In this document: piece after piece, positions 21,401 to 31,281 of the stretch | How positions within the stretch are numbered: the stretch's first letter is position 1 | How the letters are laid out: each line of letters starts with the position of its first letter | NCBI GenBank assembly: GCA_000467715.1 | Contig: AJFK01000283.1 | Location: forward strand, 1-43,212 | Source: Hysterium pulicare CBS 123377 | Taxonomy: Eukaryota > Ascomycota > Dothideomycetes > Hysteriales > Hysteriaceae | DNA: 43,212 bases | Direction: 5' to 3' | The notes under the pieces: model-generated | What the model was told of the DNA's origin: nothing | The model's database searches: none | The model's input: the letters and a program-made list of their open reading frames with translations, nothing else | Made by a program: the position numbers and the translations under genes

Positions 21401-23516
21401 AAAGGGAACTTCGGATGTGAGTGCACCGGTACTATCTGCCGAGCCGGGCCTGAGACAAATCTCAAGCCGGGAGACCGAGTGGTTGCAATGGGTTTGAGTT
21501 TTCTGAGGAAATACGTGCGTTGTAGAGGGGACGATGTTTTCAAGATACCAGACGCCCTCCCGCCAGAGCTTGCCGCATCCTTTCCGCTCGCTGGGACGAC
21601 CGCGTATTACGCTATGATGGAAATTGGTCGGATTAAAAAGGGTGACAGCGTACTTATACATGTCGGGCATAGCGCTGTGGGCCAGCTTTGTATTCAGCTT
21701 GCCAAGCGGTTTGATGCTTCACGAATCTTCACCACGACCAATTCCCTCAAGGATAGGAACTTGCTCATATCCCGGTACAATCTGAACGGAGACGATATTC
21801 TCTCTACCCACAACCTGTCATTTGCATCTGCCATTATGCGCTTAACATCGGGCAAAGGCGTGCAGGTTGTCATCAGTTCGCTACATGGGGAAAGCATGAT
21901 TGCATCGTGGGACATCGTAGCTCCATTTGGGCGCTTCATTCGGATTGGAAACGGTGATGAAGCGAGACTGAAGGCATTGCCTCTGGATCAAGCCAACAAA
22001 AACGTGTCATTCACGATCTTGTCCATTGAGAGCATGTTGGTCGACCGGCCAGAGCTAATTCGTAATGCAATGCTACCCATCTTGGGAATGGTTGTTACGA
22101 ACAGTATCCAGATCCCGCATCCTCTCCACGAGTTTCCTACTTCGAAACTAGAAGAGGCTTTCCGAATGCTTCAAGAGGACGATATCTGCGGAAAAGTCGT
22201 GCTATCTGCTGAACCGAGCGATCCGGTCCGGGTACGTATTCATATCAAGCCTGTGTCGTATATTTGACTGACGGTATTAAAGACCTTGAAATTTGGGCGA
22301 TCGAGCTTGCAGTTTGAGCACAATGCATCCTATGTGATTGCCAGAGGTTTAGGGGGCCTAGGTCGCAGTGCCGCTCGGTGGATGGCGTTGAAGGGCGCAA
22401 AGAACCGGATATTGCTCTCACGCTCTGGGGTAGCTTCAGAACAAGCAAAGAAGCTAGTTGAAGAGCTGCAGACTATGGGAGTTTTTGTTGCTGTCCCACC
22501 TTGTGATGTCTCGTCGGCGGCAAGTATTGAGCATGTGATCCATGAGTGTCAGATTGCAATGCCACCTATCAGAGGCTGTATACAGGGAACAATGGTCTTG
22601 AAAGTAAGATACTTTAAGTCTTCCTTGAATATCTTGGTAACTTACGAACCTGTAGGATGCGATCTTTGGGAATATGACATATTCTGAATGGACGACCGCC
22701 GTTTCATCAAAGACGGAGACATCCTGGAACCTCCATACGTTATTACCCAAAGGGATGCATTTCTTCGTAATGTTGTCATCCCTCTCTGGGATTGTTGGGG
22801 TGATTGGGCAGTCTAACTACGCTGCTGGAAATACGTTCCAGAATGCGCTTGTAGAACATCGCTTATGGAACGGCGAACGAGCAGTAGCCTTAGATTTGGG
22901 TGTGATGGGCGACATTGGCATTATCGCCGAAAATGATGACATAGTTCGCCAAAGAGAGACAGATAGGGTCATGCTTCAAGTAAAAGAGTTGGAATTCTGG
23001 GCTCTTTTAGAGCGTTACTGTAACCCAGGCAAAATGGCGGAGATATCGCGTCTCTCTGCCCAGCCTCTGATAGGGCTACCATCACTCAACCTGCTACGCG
23101 TCAGTGGAGCCGAAACTGCCGTTACACTATCGTCACCGATGTTTTCTTCCTTGGCTCAAATAGATTCGACCCCGTCGGGCAACACTCAGACAGGCTTGGA
23201 GCTGGGTAATGCGGACTTTGCAGGAGAGTTCATTCGAGCTGCCTCGCTATCGGAAGCGGAAGGGATCGTTATCTCCAGTCTGGCGGCAAAATTATCTCGA
23301 GCCCTGTCTGTGCCCCTCGAAGACATCGACTCCTCGAAACCTCTGCATCAATATGGTGTAGACTCATTATTTGCCGTGGAGCTCAGAAACTGGTTTGGTA
23401 AATCGTTCCAAGCAAATGTTCCAATCTTCAGCCTCATGGGCGCTCCGTCCATTGTCGCAGTGGCAAAGATAGTTGTGGAAACAAGTAGATCTACAACAGA
23501 GGAGCCGATACCATGA
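15488..23516 (+). pseudogene. Highly reducing type I PKS (KS-AT-DH-cMeT-ER-KR-ACP), N-terminus missing
   Basis: Builds a reduced, C-methylated polyketide on one chain. The KS starts mid-domain (TYRAF at about 15497) and keeps DTACSSSL and HGTGT (restored across intron 16226-16277). The AT has GHSSGEIAA. The DH has WLEDHQVNNLILFP and HPATFDAVAQ. The cMeT has LEVGASTRS. The ER has GHSAVGQ. The KR has GLGGLGRS, MLSSLSG and QSNYAAGN. The ACP has GVDSLFAVE. Nine introns of 47-53 bases are visible, including 17397-17449, 17610-17656, 22232-22282 and 22604-22655. Breaks: stops at 15511, 15592, 20144 and 20894; frame changes near 16210, 16626, 18190 and 18485. About the first 110 KS residues are absent. 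It converges on PKS 2. Domain calls are secure; functionality is lost as read. Confidence 0.95.
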
Positions 23517-23599
23517 GCCAAATACTTAGTCTTCTTCGTTGGGATGCGGTTGCGCCGCTATGAATCAGGATATCATGCAAAAAGTTGAAGATGCCTTGG

Positions 23600-23785
23600 T
23601 ATGCGTTGTTAATTTTGCTGCGAAGCACGACCACTCAATGTCTTGCATCTGCTGAGTGCTGAGTGCTTTGCGAAGCATAATGTGTCATTCAAGCTGAGTT
23701 ACTTTACAAACAATCATGTCTCGTTTAAGCTAAGTAGGATTACCAAAGAGAATGTCTCACATTTGGAGGGCGCAGATTTGAAGTG
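23600..23785. repeat. Degenerate ~37-base direct repeats after PKS 1 stop
   Basis: Three to four loosely similar blocks follow one another: about 23625, 23668, 23705 and 23741. Each has a tttnc-aaagca/aaca start, then a run like aatgtgtcattcaagctgag, aatcatgtctcgtttaagct or aatgtctcacatttgg. Similarity is by eye and weak between the outer copies. They lie in the 3' flank of the PKS and carry no ORF. Confidence 0.45.
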
Positions 23786-24334
23786 TTAAACATATACGAT
23801 AATAATCTGCCCAATCGTTGAATTTGAAATTAACCACAATGAAGATTAGGCGCATGGCATTTAACAGGATATTATAACGATTTAAGCAGATGCCACTAAA
23901 AAGCAGTGAGATCCGTGAACCACGGTATTTTATAGTGTTTACGTATCATTATTCCTCTCTATATCCACCATTCCCTCTCCGCAGTCTGTGGCGAGGCAAG
24001 AAACTGGACATTTCCGAACCCAATGAGACGAGTCATTTCGGGTCTAAAAACAACAATAACAAATTTTTGATGCATAACGGCCGGAATTGGACCGCTGTAG
24101 TTTGCAAATACTCTGACTGAAAAAATGACGTGTCGGAAGGACACACTAGTTGCTCTAACTGGAGTCGCTGAGGAAATATAGAAATTACAACCTGGGAACC
24201 GATATATCAATGGGTTATGGGAAAACAACCTTCATTATTAATTGTTGTGGTTCTGTGAGCATTAGCTGAAGAGGAATAAAGCTCTAGAGCTACCTTCTTG
24301 GACGTGGGCTTCTCAAGTTGGCCCGAGACGGTTT
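23786..24334. other. No recognisable gene (550 bases, AT-rich)
   Basis: AT-rich spacer between the PKS 1 3' repeats and the orphan reading frame at 24.3 kb. Short open frames on both strands at 23890-24228 have no family resemblance. Confidence 0.4.
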
Positions 24335-24936
24335 TTGACCTGCCATAGCAAGGACAAGATGTTCGAATACACACCCGTTGCCGTGGAGTCGGACACTTCA
24401 CTGATACTTACGGCCCCAGCACTTCCTGCGAAATACTTCTCAAGCAACGCAGAGTGTCGAATGTTCAAAGACGATCGCTTTACGGCACTGATGTACCCAT
24501 GGCCAGAGCCACAAGTCGGCCGGGGTGAGCATTGGTTTGCTACAGTGTTGTACGAGATGCGTTCGGAAATACAAACAGTCGTTTATCCAAAACCAACTTG
24601 CCCTATAGGTCCAGACTTCATCTACTTGTCCCTTATGCTGAACTGGACTGTGATTCATCACCTTGTATTCTCAGCAAAGCAGACGGATATTGCGTTCTTG
24701 ACCTATCCGATTGGGAACCGCAACGTGGCGATGATTTCTACTTTATCCCTCTTATTAACGAGGTGAGCTCCAAAGTTGAACGGTTCAGGTCCGAAGAAAA
24801 GGTATGCTATTGCCTGATCATTCAGGGCAATTTACAAGAGCAGGGCATACAAGGTTTCACTCGAAAAGGAGTTGCTTTGCTTTACGCACGGAGCTGGCTA
24901 GAACTCATACCTACTAGGAAGATACCTCTTGCGTGA
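24335..24936 (+). pseudogene. Unrecognised remnant between the two PKS genes
   Basis: Two overlapping plus-strand frames hand over at about 24530-24760. The first begins with FEYTPVAVESDTSLILTAP and includes MYPWPEPQVGRGEHWF. The second contains CVLDLSDWEPQRGDDFYFIP and ends at 24936 after GFTRKGVALLYARSW. The composition looks like protein, and a one-base frame change would join them. I do not recognise the family. Its position between two convergent PKS genes gives no functional clue. Confidence 0.35.
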
Positions 24937-25399
24937 TGCTCAAACGGCTTCCTGCCTCCCTATGATTGCCACGTCTATGAGCAGTTGCATTTAGCACTAA
25001 AGATGTTTCTTACTTGTCCGAATCAATCCCAAATAGTTTTAGTAAATCTATATATTCTATTTACAAGTTACTGCTTTCCTCCCCGACTCCTCCCTGCTCC
25101 ATCGCAGCAAGGGTCTTTCCGAAGCACTAGCAGAGTAGCATTAAGCCTTTACATTTCGTAACCTTTTCACTGTAATCTCGTTGGCATACCCATAGAGCAA
25201 CGCGGAAGCCACGGTAAGAACCCTCGGCTGACGCCCAGAAAATAGAAGGAATGACAATTGTTCTCTTTCTTTTTCGGGTGAGTCAAGCTCAGAGCGCTTA
25301 ACTGAGTAACTACCTGGGTCTACAACACATATCTTTGTTGAGAATAGTAGGAGCATGGAGCTTAGTTCTTATTTCAAAATCAAGCAACGCAACATAAAA

Positions 25400-28300
25400 T
25401 ACCGATAAAGCAGCAGTCGTGGCTAGACCATGGATACGTTATATATATTACAGCGCGAGCAAGCCATCTACAGCCCTTCTCCCCAACACTCCAAGTGTGC
25501 CCAGACTTGACATCTCAAGCACGCTGTTATCAAAGCTAAACATGGCTTACCAACAAGCACGCATCTCAATCGGGATCATAGAATTCAGCGACAGATCAGC
25601 GGCGTTCATGAAGATGTTTACACCTTCCTCAGTTTGTAAGAGAAGACCAAGTAGGTTTTTGCCATTGTCTTTTGAGAGAAGCGTAACAGTATCCATTACC
25701 GTAAGAGTGAAAGAATCATTCATATCCTTAGCGAGGAACCATCGTAACGTATTGCTGCATGATATGCCAAACATTTCATACTAATTACTAATGTTGTGAC
25801 CACTGCCATCCCAACGTCGGGTCTCAGTTGCACATTGTCAGTCGCTGAGATCCGGGCGTGAAGCTGTTCCAGTCGACCAGGCTAGATATGAGCAATGCGT
25901 CCTATTGCTGGAAGACTGGAGGAGTTATGGCCGCACCAAGAGCGGCAAACCGCTCTTCCTCTTAGTTTGCCTTACGGCCTCTGCCTTGCATCCGGAGAAG
26001 TTTAGCATTTTCCATCAGATAGCCTACACCTTCCATTACTCCGCGATCGATAGCGTTGCAAGGTAAGTTCAGGCTTCTGCGGTACTTGACGAAGGCGTTA
26101 AGGAAGGTATTAAAGGTATTAGCGCTGGCATACTTTGCTTAGCCTGCTGACCTACGATGCCCGATAGAGAGCTAAGTAAGACTAACAAGTCATCGACCTC
26201 TTTTGATTGAATTATGTCGTTGAGATTCCATGTACCCTGAACTTTAGGTTGGACAGCTTGATTCTCATTATCTATGCTCATTCGTGGACAAACTTTATCG
26301 CGAAGGACCATTGACATCTGCATATTACCTTTCAAAACGGCTGAAGCTTCGTTCACCGCCTTGGCGACATCCATTGGGTTGGTAACACTCCCTTGGACAA
26401 GCTGGACTGTTCAACCCTCTCTCTCTTTCTCTCAAACGAAGTCATGGTGGTGCTGTAAGATACCGGTACCGAGAGAGATATGTTAGGTTTCGAACCCCTC
26501 TCTGAACTATCCAAGTGCATATGGATCAGCATAGACACCCTAGATTGCGAAAGTAGCATCGCCAAGCCAACAAGCTCTTACAGAAAAGAAGGATATGGTC
26601 CGTTATCCTGGCGTGATTTGAAGTCTATATGGGGTACCTATTCTGACCGAGCTGTTGTTGAAGGAGTACTGCGCTCACGGTCCGCGCTACCACCTTCAAG
26701 GAGAAGTGTTTGCGCGCCCGAGATCTGCCAAATGGGGGGTTGACCCAGCAATACAGCAGCCTTCGCCAACAGCTGCGCTTGTGACCAGCCGAGCTGATGA
26801 GTAGATGGAAAGGTAGTCAGCGGAGCAACGAGAAATAGTCCGAGAATCAACACTTGATGCGAGGAGTCGGTGGTAGGTATGTGGAAGTTCATCCCTTGCG
26901 GCGAGGCTCAGAATCTGAAAATACGAGCCCACGATAACGGGGTGCAAGTGGTAATGTGCTTCGTCGCCATGCCAGGTAGTTCGAAGCTTCGCTGCAGCGA
27001 AGCTCAGTGATGTTGTGGAAGATCTTGTGTCTTCTAAAGTGGTGACGTGAGGCCCATAGTTGAGACCCCCTCGGCGTACGGCCTCATATCATCTCTGACT
27101 GGAAACTTTGCGTGCAAGATTGCCGGAGGCAGCGGCATTTCTCCTAATTATCGGGGCTGGATCCTCACCTTACCCGAGCAGGGGTTGATGTAGTGGAAGG
27201 GGGGTCAGATACAGTGAAAAGAGGGGTATGTATAGTAGAAAGGGAGGTGTATGTAGTGGAAAGAAGGGGTGTATATAGTAGAATGGGGGATGCATGCAGT
27301 GAAAAGGACTCTCTTCCACTACATACACCCCTCTTTCCACTACATACACCCCTCTTTCCACTACATACACCCCTCTTTCCACTAAATATACCTTCTTTCT
27401 ACTATATAGACCCCACTTTCTGCCGTCGTCAATTTTGTGCACTGGTCACAAAGCCATGGCACCGTCTCGAGATAGAGAAGGTTCCTCTAAACAGGTTCTA
27501 TGGCCATCCTCTCTGGCAGCTTTATGCCTAGAAGGGGATGGTAAGGGTTCTCTCGATGCCGCCACTTCTTTGAGACTCGGTATTCATACCAGTAGCTTTG
27601 CAGGTGATGCTATGGGTAACAGGGTAGCCCTGTAATGCTAGAGCCAGTGGAAATTAAGGCTCCAGACTTGACCTCTAAATGGTATGTGTCGAGTCTCCCA
27701 ACCGCTGGCAAAAGGTTTTCTATGCCATGCTCTCGCCGAGTGAGCGTAGGTATATGAGGTGCTGCTCGATTCCATGGTCAAAGTCTGTCTTATTGGACCT
27801 GCTAGTGACGGATGAGGCCCTACCTCTAGGAAAACAGGACTGCTGATCGCCTTCTGCTTTAGGGTTCCAGAAAAGGCTTCTCTGAAACGTACAGGGCGTT
27901 CCAAGTTCTTTTGCCAGTATCTAGGCCGGAGATGCCCATTCACCGCTTCCGTCAAGAGCTTTCAGTCACATTAGAGAAAAAGGGTATTGATGCCAAGCTT
28001 TCCCTCACCCCAGCGCTGGCCATCGCCTTCGTGTACGCTGCACCAATGCGACCATGTGATTTGTGTGGTAGGTCTTCTCTACTTTCAAGACAGTAACAGG
28101 TCGGTCCGGATGAACGGCCTTGATACTGTGTAGAACACCCTGAAGTTGGTGGCATACCCAAAAAGAGCGACTTGTGGCCCTTCGGGTCTCTTCTGTGCTG
28201 GATCAATTGTTCAGGAAATACCAAATTAAGCTGTGGATTCTACTATGGTATGTACGTTCGTTCCACCTATTCCAAATGAGATGATGCACACACGCACATC

Positions 28301-29335
28301 GCGTCCAGTCGGCCACGGAGCTTTTTCAATAGAGACCATGAGCTGGCCTTGCTTGAAAGGAATCTTTGGATTAAAGCGGTGATGATTTGATGTTCGGCAG
28401 TATAATTTGATGTTCTAGCGCTCGCACGGCCTGTACCAGTGATGTTAAACCTGAAGCCCCTTCCGCGTATCCCAGATTGAGCTTGGTGGATGAAATGCAG
28501 ATCTGGACCCCCCGAAAACGGCCGCTACTGCATCACACTCTATCGGATCGCCAGCCTCTATTCCGTGCCATGGCACTTAAATAGCGCCGTTCGTGAGACA
28601 TCCGAGTTACCGGCTACTCTGTAGGCACGACTAATAAGTGCCTCTTGTGCCAACGTGTTGGGCATTGTCAGCGTTGGTGTCTTCACATCAAAGTTAGTGA
28701 CAGTGCCAGGAATGACTGCTCGAATTGGGTTGCCGTCATGGATAGCATCGCTTAACATTTTAATATAGACCACTACAATGCCCTCACCGCGCTCGTATCC
28801 GTTAGCAGCTGCTGAGAAGGTCCTGCATGATCCATCTGGACTGAAGCTACCTTGTTCTGACATGGCCGTAGCTAGAACTAGCCTTATAGCAATACTCGTT
28901 CCACCGGTAATTGCAGATTTGCGGTCGCTTCGGGCGATGGCTAAACATGTTTTATTAAGCCCAACCAGCGAAGAGAAACAAGCCGCGCGGATAGTCATGC
29001 TTGCCATCACGTTAGTACAGAGACGTTTAGTTTGGGGGAAGCTCGTACATAGGTCCACGTAGATCCATTTCGTGCGATACACGTTCCTATATCATAAAGT
29101 CGTGGGTAGTGATTACCTGGTAGGCGCTATACTGGTGTTGTTCGCGATTGAACGAATTATACCAATTCTGGTCGTAGTCACCGACGTAGGCACCTATATT
29201 TCCTCCATTCCACTCCGTTTCGCAGGCATCATCAACACTTTCATGCGCAATTTCGAGTAGCATTCGTTGCTGTGGATCCAATCGCTCGACCTCCGTGCAG
29301 GGCATGGGGAAAACGGACGTGTCAAGGGCACCTAG
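25400..29335 (-). pseudogene. Second highly reducing PKS, heavily deleted (KS-AT-DH-KR-ACP remnants)
   Basis: Read from the right on the minus strand. The KS (29335 to about 28260) shows ERLDPQQRMLLEI and a 49-base intron at 29000-29048 with a tactaac branch point. It continues with AACFSSLVGL (active-site Cys kept), ANGYERGEGI and ISFGIGGTNVH. The AT (about 28225-27640) keeps only its C-terminal part (YWQKNLERPVRF, VFLEVGPHPSLAGP); GHSxG is gone. The DH is split by a hairpin repeat; its second motif HPVIVGSYFQ has Gly where the catalytic Asp is expected. The KR (26374 to about 25960) has LLSSLSGIVG, then KYASANTF in a new frame. The ACP has LSLNSMIPIEMR at about 25570, with the Ser kept but Asn in place of Asp. 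About 4 kb remain of an expected 7-8 kb, and cMeT and ER are not seen. The KS 5' end is replaced by the 121-base repeat. Confidence 0.88.
27187..27425. repeat. Inverted minisatellite (large potential hairpin) inside PKS 2
   Basis: The left arm (27187-27305) carries five to six degenerate copies of tagtggaaagaggggtgtat-like units. The right arm (27312-27420) carries about four copies of the reverse complement, the central three nearly perfect. The arms face each other around about 27305-27312, so the DNA or RNA could fold into a hairpin of about 110 base pairs. The periodic unit leaves one frame open on each strand (VERGVYV repeats on the minus strand), which should not be taken as a protein. 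It interrupts the DH region. Confidence 0.85.
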
Positions 29336-29338
29336 GCC

Positions 29339-29459
29339 AACATTGAAGAAGAGTTTGATTAAGCTCAACCACGCGTAAGCGGCGATTATATTTAAAGCTC
29401 TCATTCATGGTTGATTTCATTCAATGATGTAACGATGTTGCTTTGATTTTGTGTTGAGT
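29339..29459 (-). repeat. 121-base dispersed repeat, copy B (at PKS 2 KS 5' end)
   Basis: The reverse complement of 4532-4652 with three transitions. It replaces the first part of the PKS 2 ketosynthase: readable KS begins right after it, so the insertion or rearrangement breakpoint coincides with the repeat edge. No ORF other than the accidental read-through into the KS frame. Confidence 0.8.
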
Positions 29460-29862
29460 TCTCATTGGATAGAAAGGGAGAACAACACCGATACCGGAGA
29501 ACATGCGATAGTCAGTGACGCCATGCAGAAAAGCATGAGAATTGAACTGCATTAATCATGAACGGGGGCCTAGACAGATGGAATTATAATATAGATTTTG
29601 ACCTTGCAGAAAAGCTAAATTTTCATGAGGAAATATTAATCACGAAGCCATTTTCTTGATGTTCATTGCGACGTAGCAATAGAGCGATGGTAAGCCGGAG
29701 TTACTATGAGCCTTCCGGTCTAGTGGCACAGCTATTTCACTATGCACGGCTGGACTCTTAATGTTCATTGCGGCGTGCGCGATTATCTTACACCGTGCTG
29801 GATCTTTTCCTGAGCCTGCGAACAGGAAATAATAGGTCAGATGGATGAAATATGTATAAATG
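29460..29862. other. No supported gene; possible eroded 3' end of the oxoamine synthase
   Basis: AT-rich at 29560-29640. The minus-strand frame at 29640-29820 contains GKDPARCKIIAHAAMN, which could be the degraded C-terminal region of the neighbouring alpha-oxoamine synthase, but the match is too weak to call. Confidence 0.35.
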
Positions 29863-30875
29863 TCATAACTGCTGCGCCTCGCCACTCCCGAGCAATTGAA
29901 ACCCAGCTCGTATAGATGTCACTATGGGAAAAGAGGGTGTGTCACTATAGAGCGCGAAACGTGCATGGTCAAGGACGGCACTGCGCATGGTTTTACTGCA
30001 CAGGATTAAATCTGTCACATTCAGTTAATAATCCCTCTGGTAGAGTAATAAGTTCGACTCACCTCCAGTAGACGCCAATTTCTTGCTACACACCTGAACC
30101 TGGATTGCTATCTCTTTCTCTAGGTCCAACATTGAAAGCCGCTCCCTTTTAGTTCTAGAACCCTAGTGCTATGTGCTTCATCTATGACGCTTTGGGCATT
30201 TTCAAGAGGTAATAGATCTTTAGCTAGTTAGACAAAGTCCTTAAGAGGAAACATGTCGCCATTCGTGCTGTAGATAGACTCGACGCAGATGGGTATAGAC
30301 TGTTTTCCTGACTGAACCCTATAGTATGAGTCTCGGAGAGAAGTTGGAGGAGAGAAGTCGGAGGGGAGAAGTTAGAGGAGAGAAGCCAGAACATCCCAGA
30401 GAGAGTCAACGTGGTTGTGCCGCAAAGAAATCTTGTGAGCTGCCACGCTGAGCTTCATGGACTACTTCGTAGACAATGGCGTCTCCGGGTAGGGGAACTG
30501 CTGCCACAGCACCAACGTTGGCATTGAAGCTAGAACAAGCAATGTAGGCTGTTTAGCCGCCGAAAAAGGCCGTAATTTCCCTCTCTATTTCCATAAGATA
30601 GTCATGATGGCCGTACTAGACACGAAAACCTACTACACTGAGCTCAAGATTACCTTGTCAGTCCATCTCTTTTGCAAGCAGGCTTCCAGAATCCAACCAG
30701 AACGAATAAGATCAAAATAATAATCGCTGGTCGGGAAGTCCAAGACACTTCTACTCCAGCGTGGCTTGAGAGTCATAAGAACATGGTAGGCACGTTCAAC
30801 ATCCAGTGCTTTCTCTGGGTCCTCAGAGCTCTGAAGACTTGATCCTTCAACCAGAAGGCTAGCACCCTTTCAGAG
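29863..30875 (-). pseudogene. Alpha-oxoamine synthase (PLP aminotransferase class I/II, BioF/Fum8-like)
   Basis: The family condenses an acyl-CoA or ACP-bound acyl chain with an amino acid, as in BioF, serine palmitoyltransferase and Fum8. Visible in order: EREITAFFGG; SSFNANVGAVAAVPLPGDAI (substrate/cofactor core); VESIYSTNGDMFPLKDFV; VIDEAHSTRV (PLP-ring Asp and His); CSKKLASTGG, where the Lys is the probable PLP Schiff-base residue; and KTMRSAVLDHARF. A probable intron ends the lysine exon (GTGAGT...ACAG, about 30040-30090). A second candidate of 38 bases (30616-30653) is short for this genome. Stops include TAA at 30553 and one after KDFV, and a 14-base repeat (30335-30388) disrupts the middle. 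It lies next to PKS 2 on the same strand, as expected for an acyl-chain partner. Confidence 0.85.
30335..30388. repeat. 14-base tandem repeat, about 4 copies
   Basis: Four purine-rich copies of gagagaagttggag (gagagaagtcggag, gggagaagttagag) lie inside the oxoamine synthase pseudogene. They fall in the variable region between the active-site segments, so they are a local expansion within the coding sequence. Confidence 0.8.
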
Positions 30876-31281
30876 TACATGACTGGAAATGCGACTTGAG
30901 AATGCGAGGCGCGTAGAAAGGAGGAATCAATTCAAGTACTTGACAGATTACTTGAAAGCGAAAGTATAGCGGAAGTTCGAGGGCTAATGACGTTGTTGAT
31001 CGCGTCCTTGAATGATTTGGAGAATCTCTTCTTATCGACTTTCGATAGCCCACCGGCCCCATACTTATCGTTCAATTTATCTTAGGCTAGAACCAACCTC
31101 CGTGGTTTTCCGCATATCGTTAGGTGTAATCAACTTATGCTTCCGTACGCTTAGACGGCATTGCATCTCTCTTCAGGAAATACTTGGCCCTTGTCTGCGT
31201 CCCGTGTGCGTATTGTTTGCACATTCCTAGAAAGATAGGACTATCCCAACTCTTTACCCTAAACTGTCAGGAAGCTAGTTA
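30876..31281. other. Divergent spacer between oxoamine synthase and P450
   Basis: About 400 bases between divergent genes. The 5' ends of both probably decayed here, because neither the oxoamine synthase start nor the P450 membrane anchor can be found. No independent gene is seen. Confidence 0.35.

Noticed and set aside
25141-25356. Minus-strand ORF with DSPEKEREQ as a possible extension of PKS 2
   Set aside because: It lies beyond the ACP in the right direction, but I see no match to PKS C-termini. Left out of the PKS 2 call.
27170-27531. Open frames on both strands (90-112 aa) with VERGVYV or PLHTPLF repeats
   Set aside because: The open frames result from the 21-base period of the inverted repeat. 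Both strands are open for the same reason, and neither resembles a protein family.
30030-30070. A GTTCGACTC segment resembling a tRNA T-loop
   Set aside because: No acceptor, D or anticodon arm can be folded around it, and it falls in the intron region of the oxoamine synthase.
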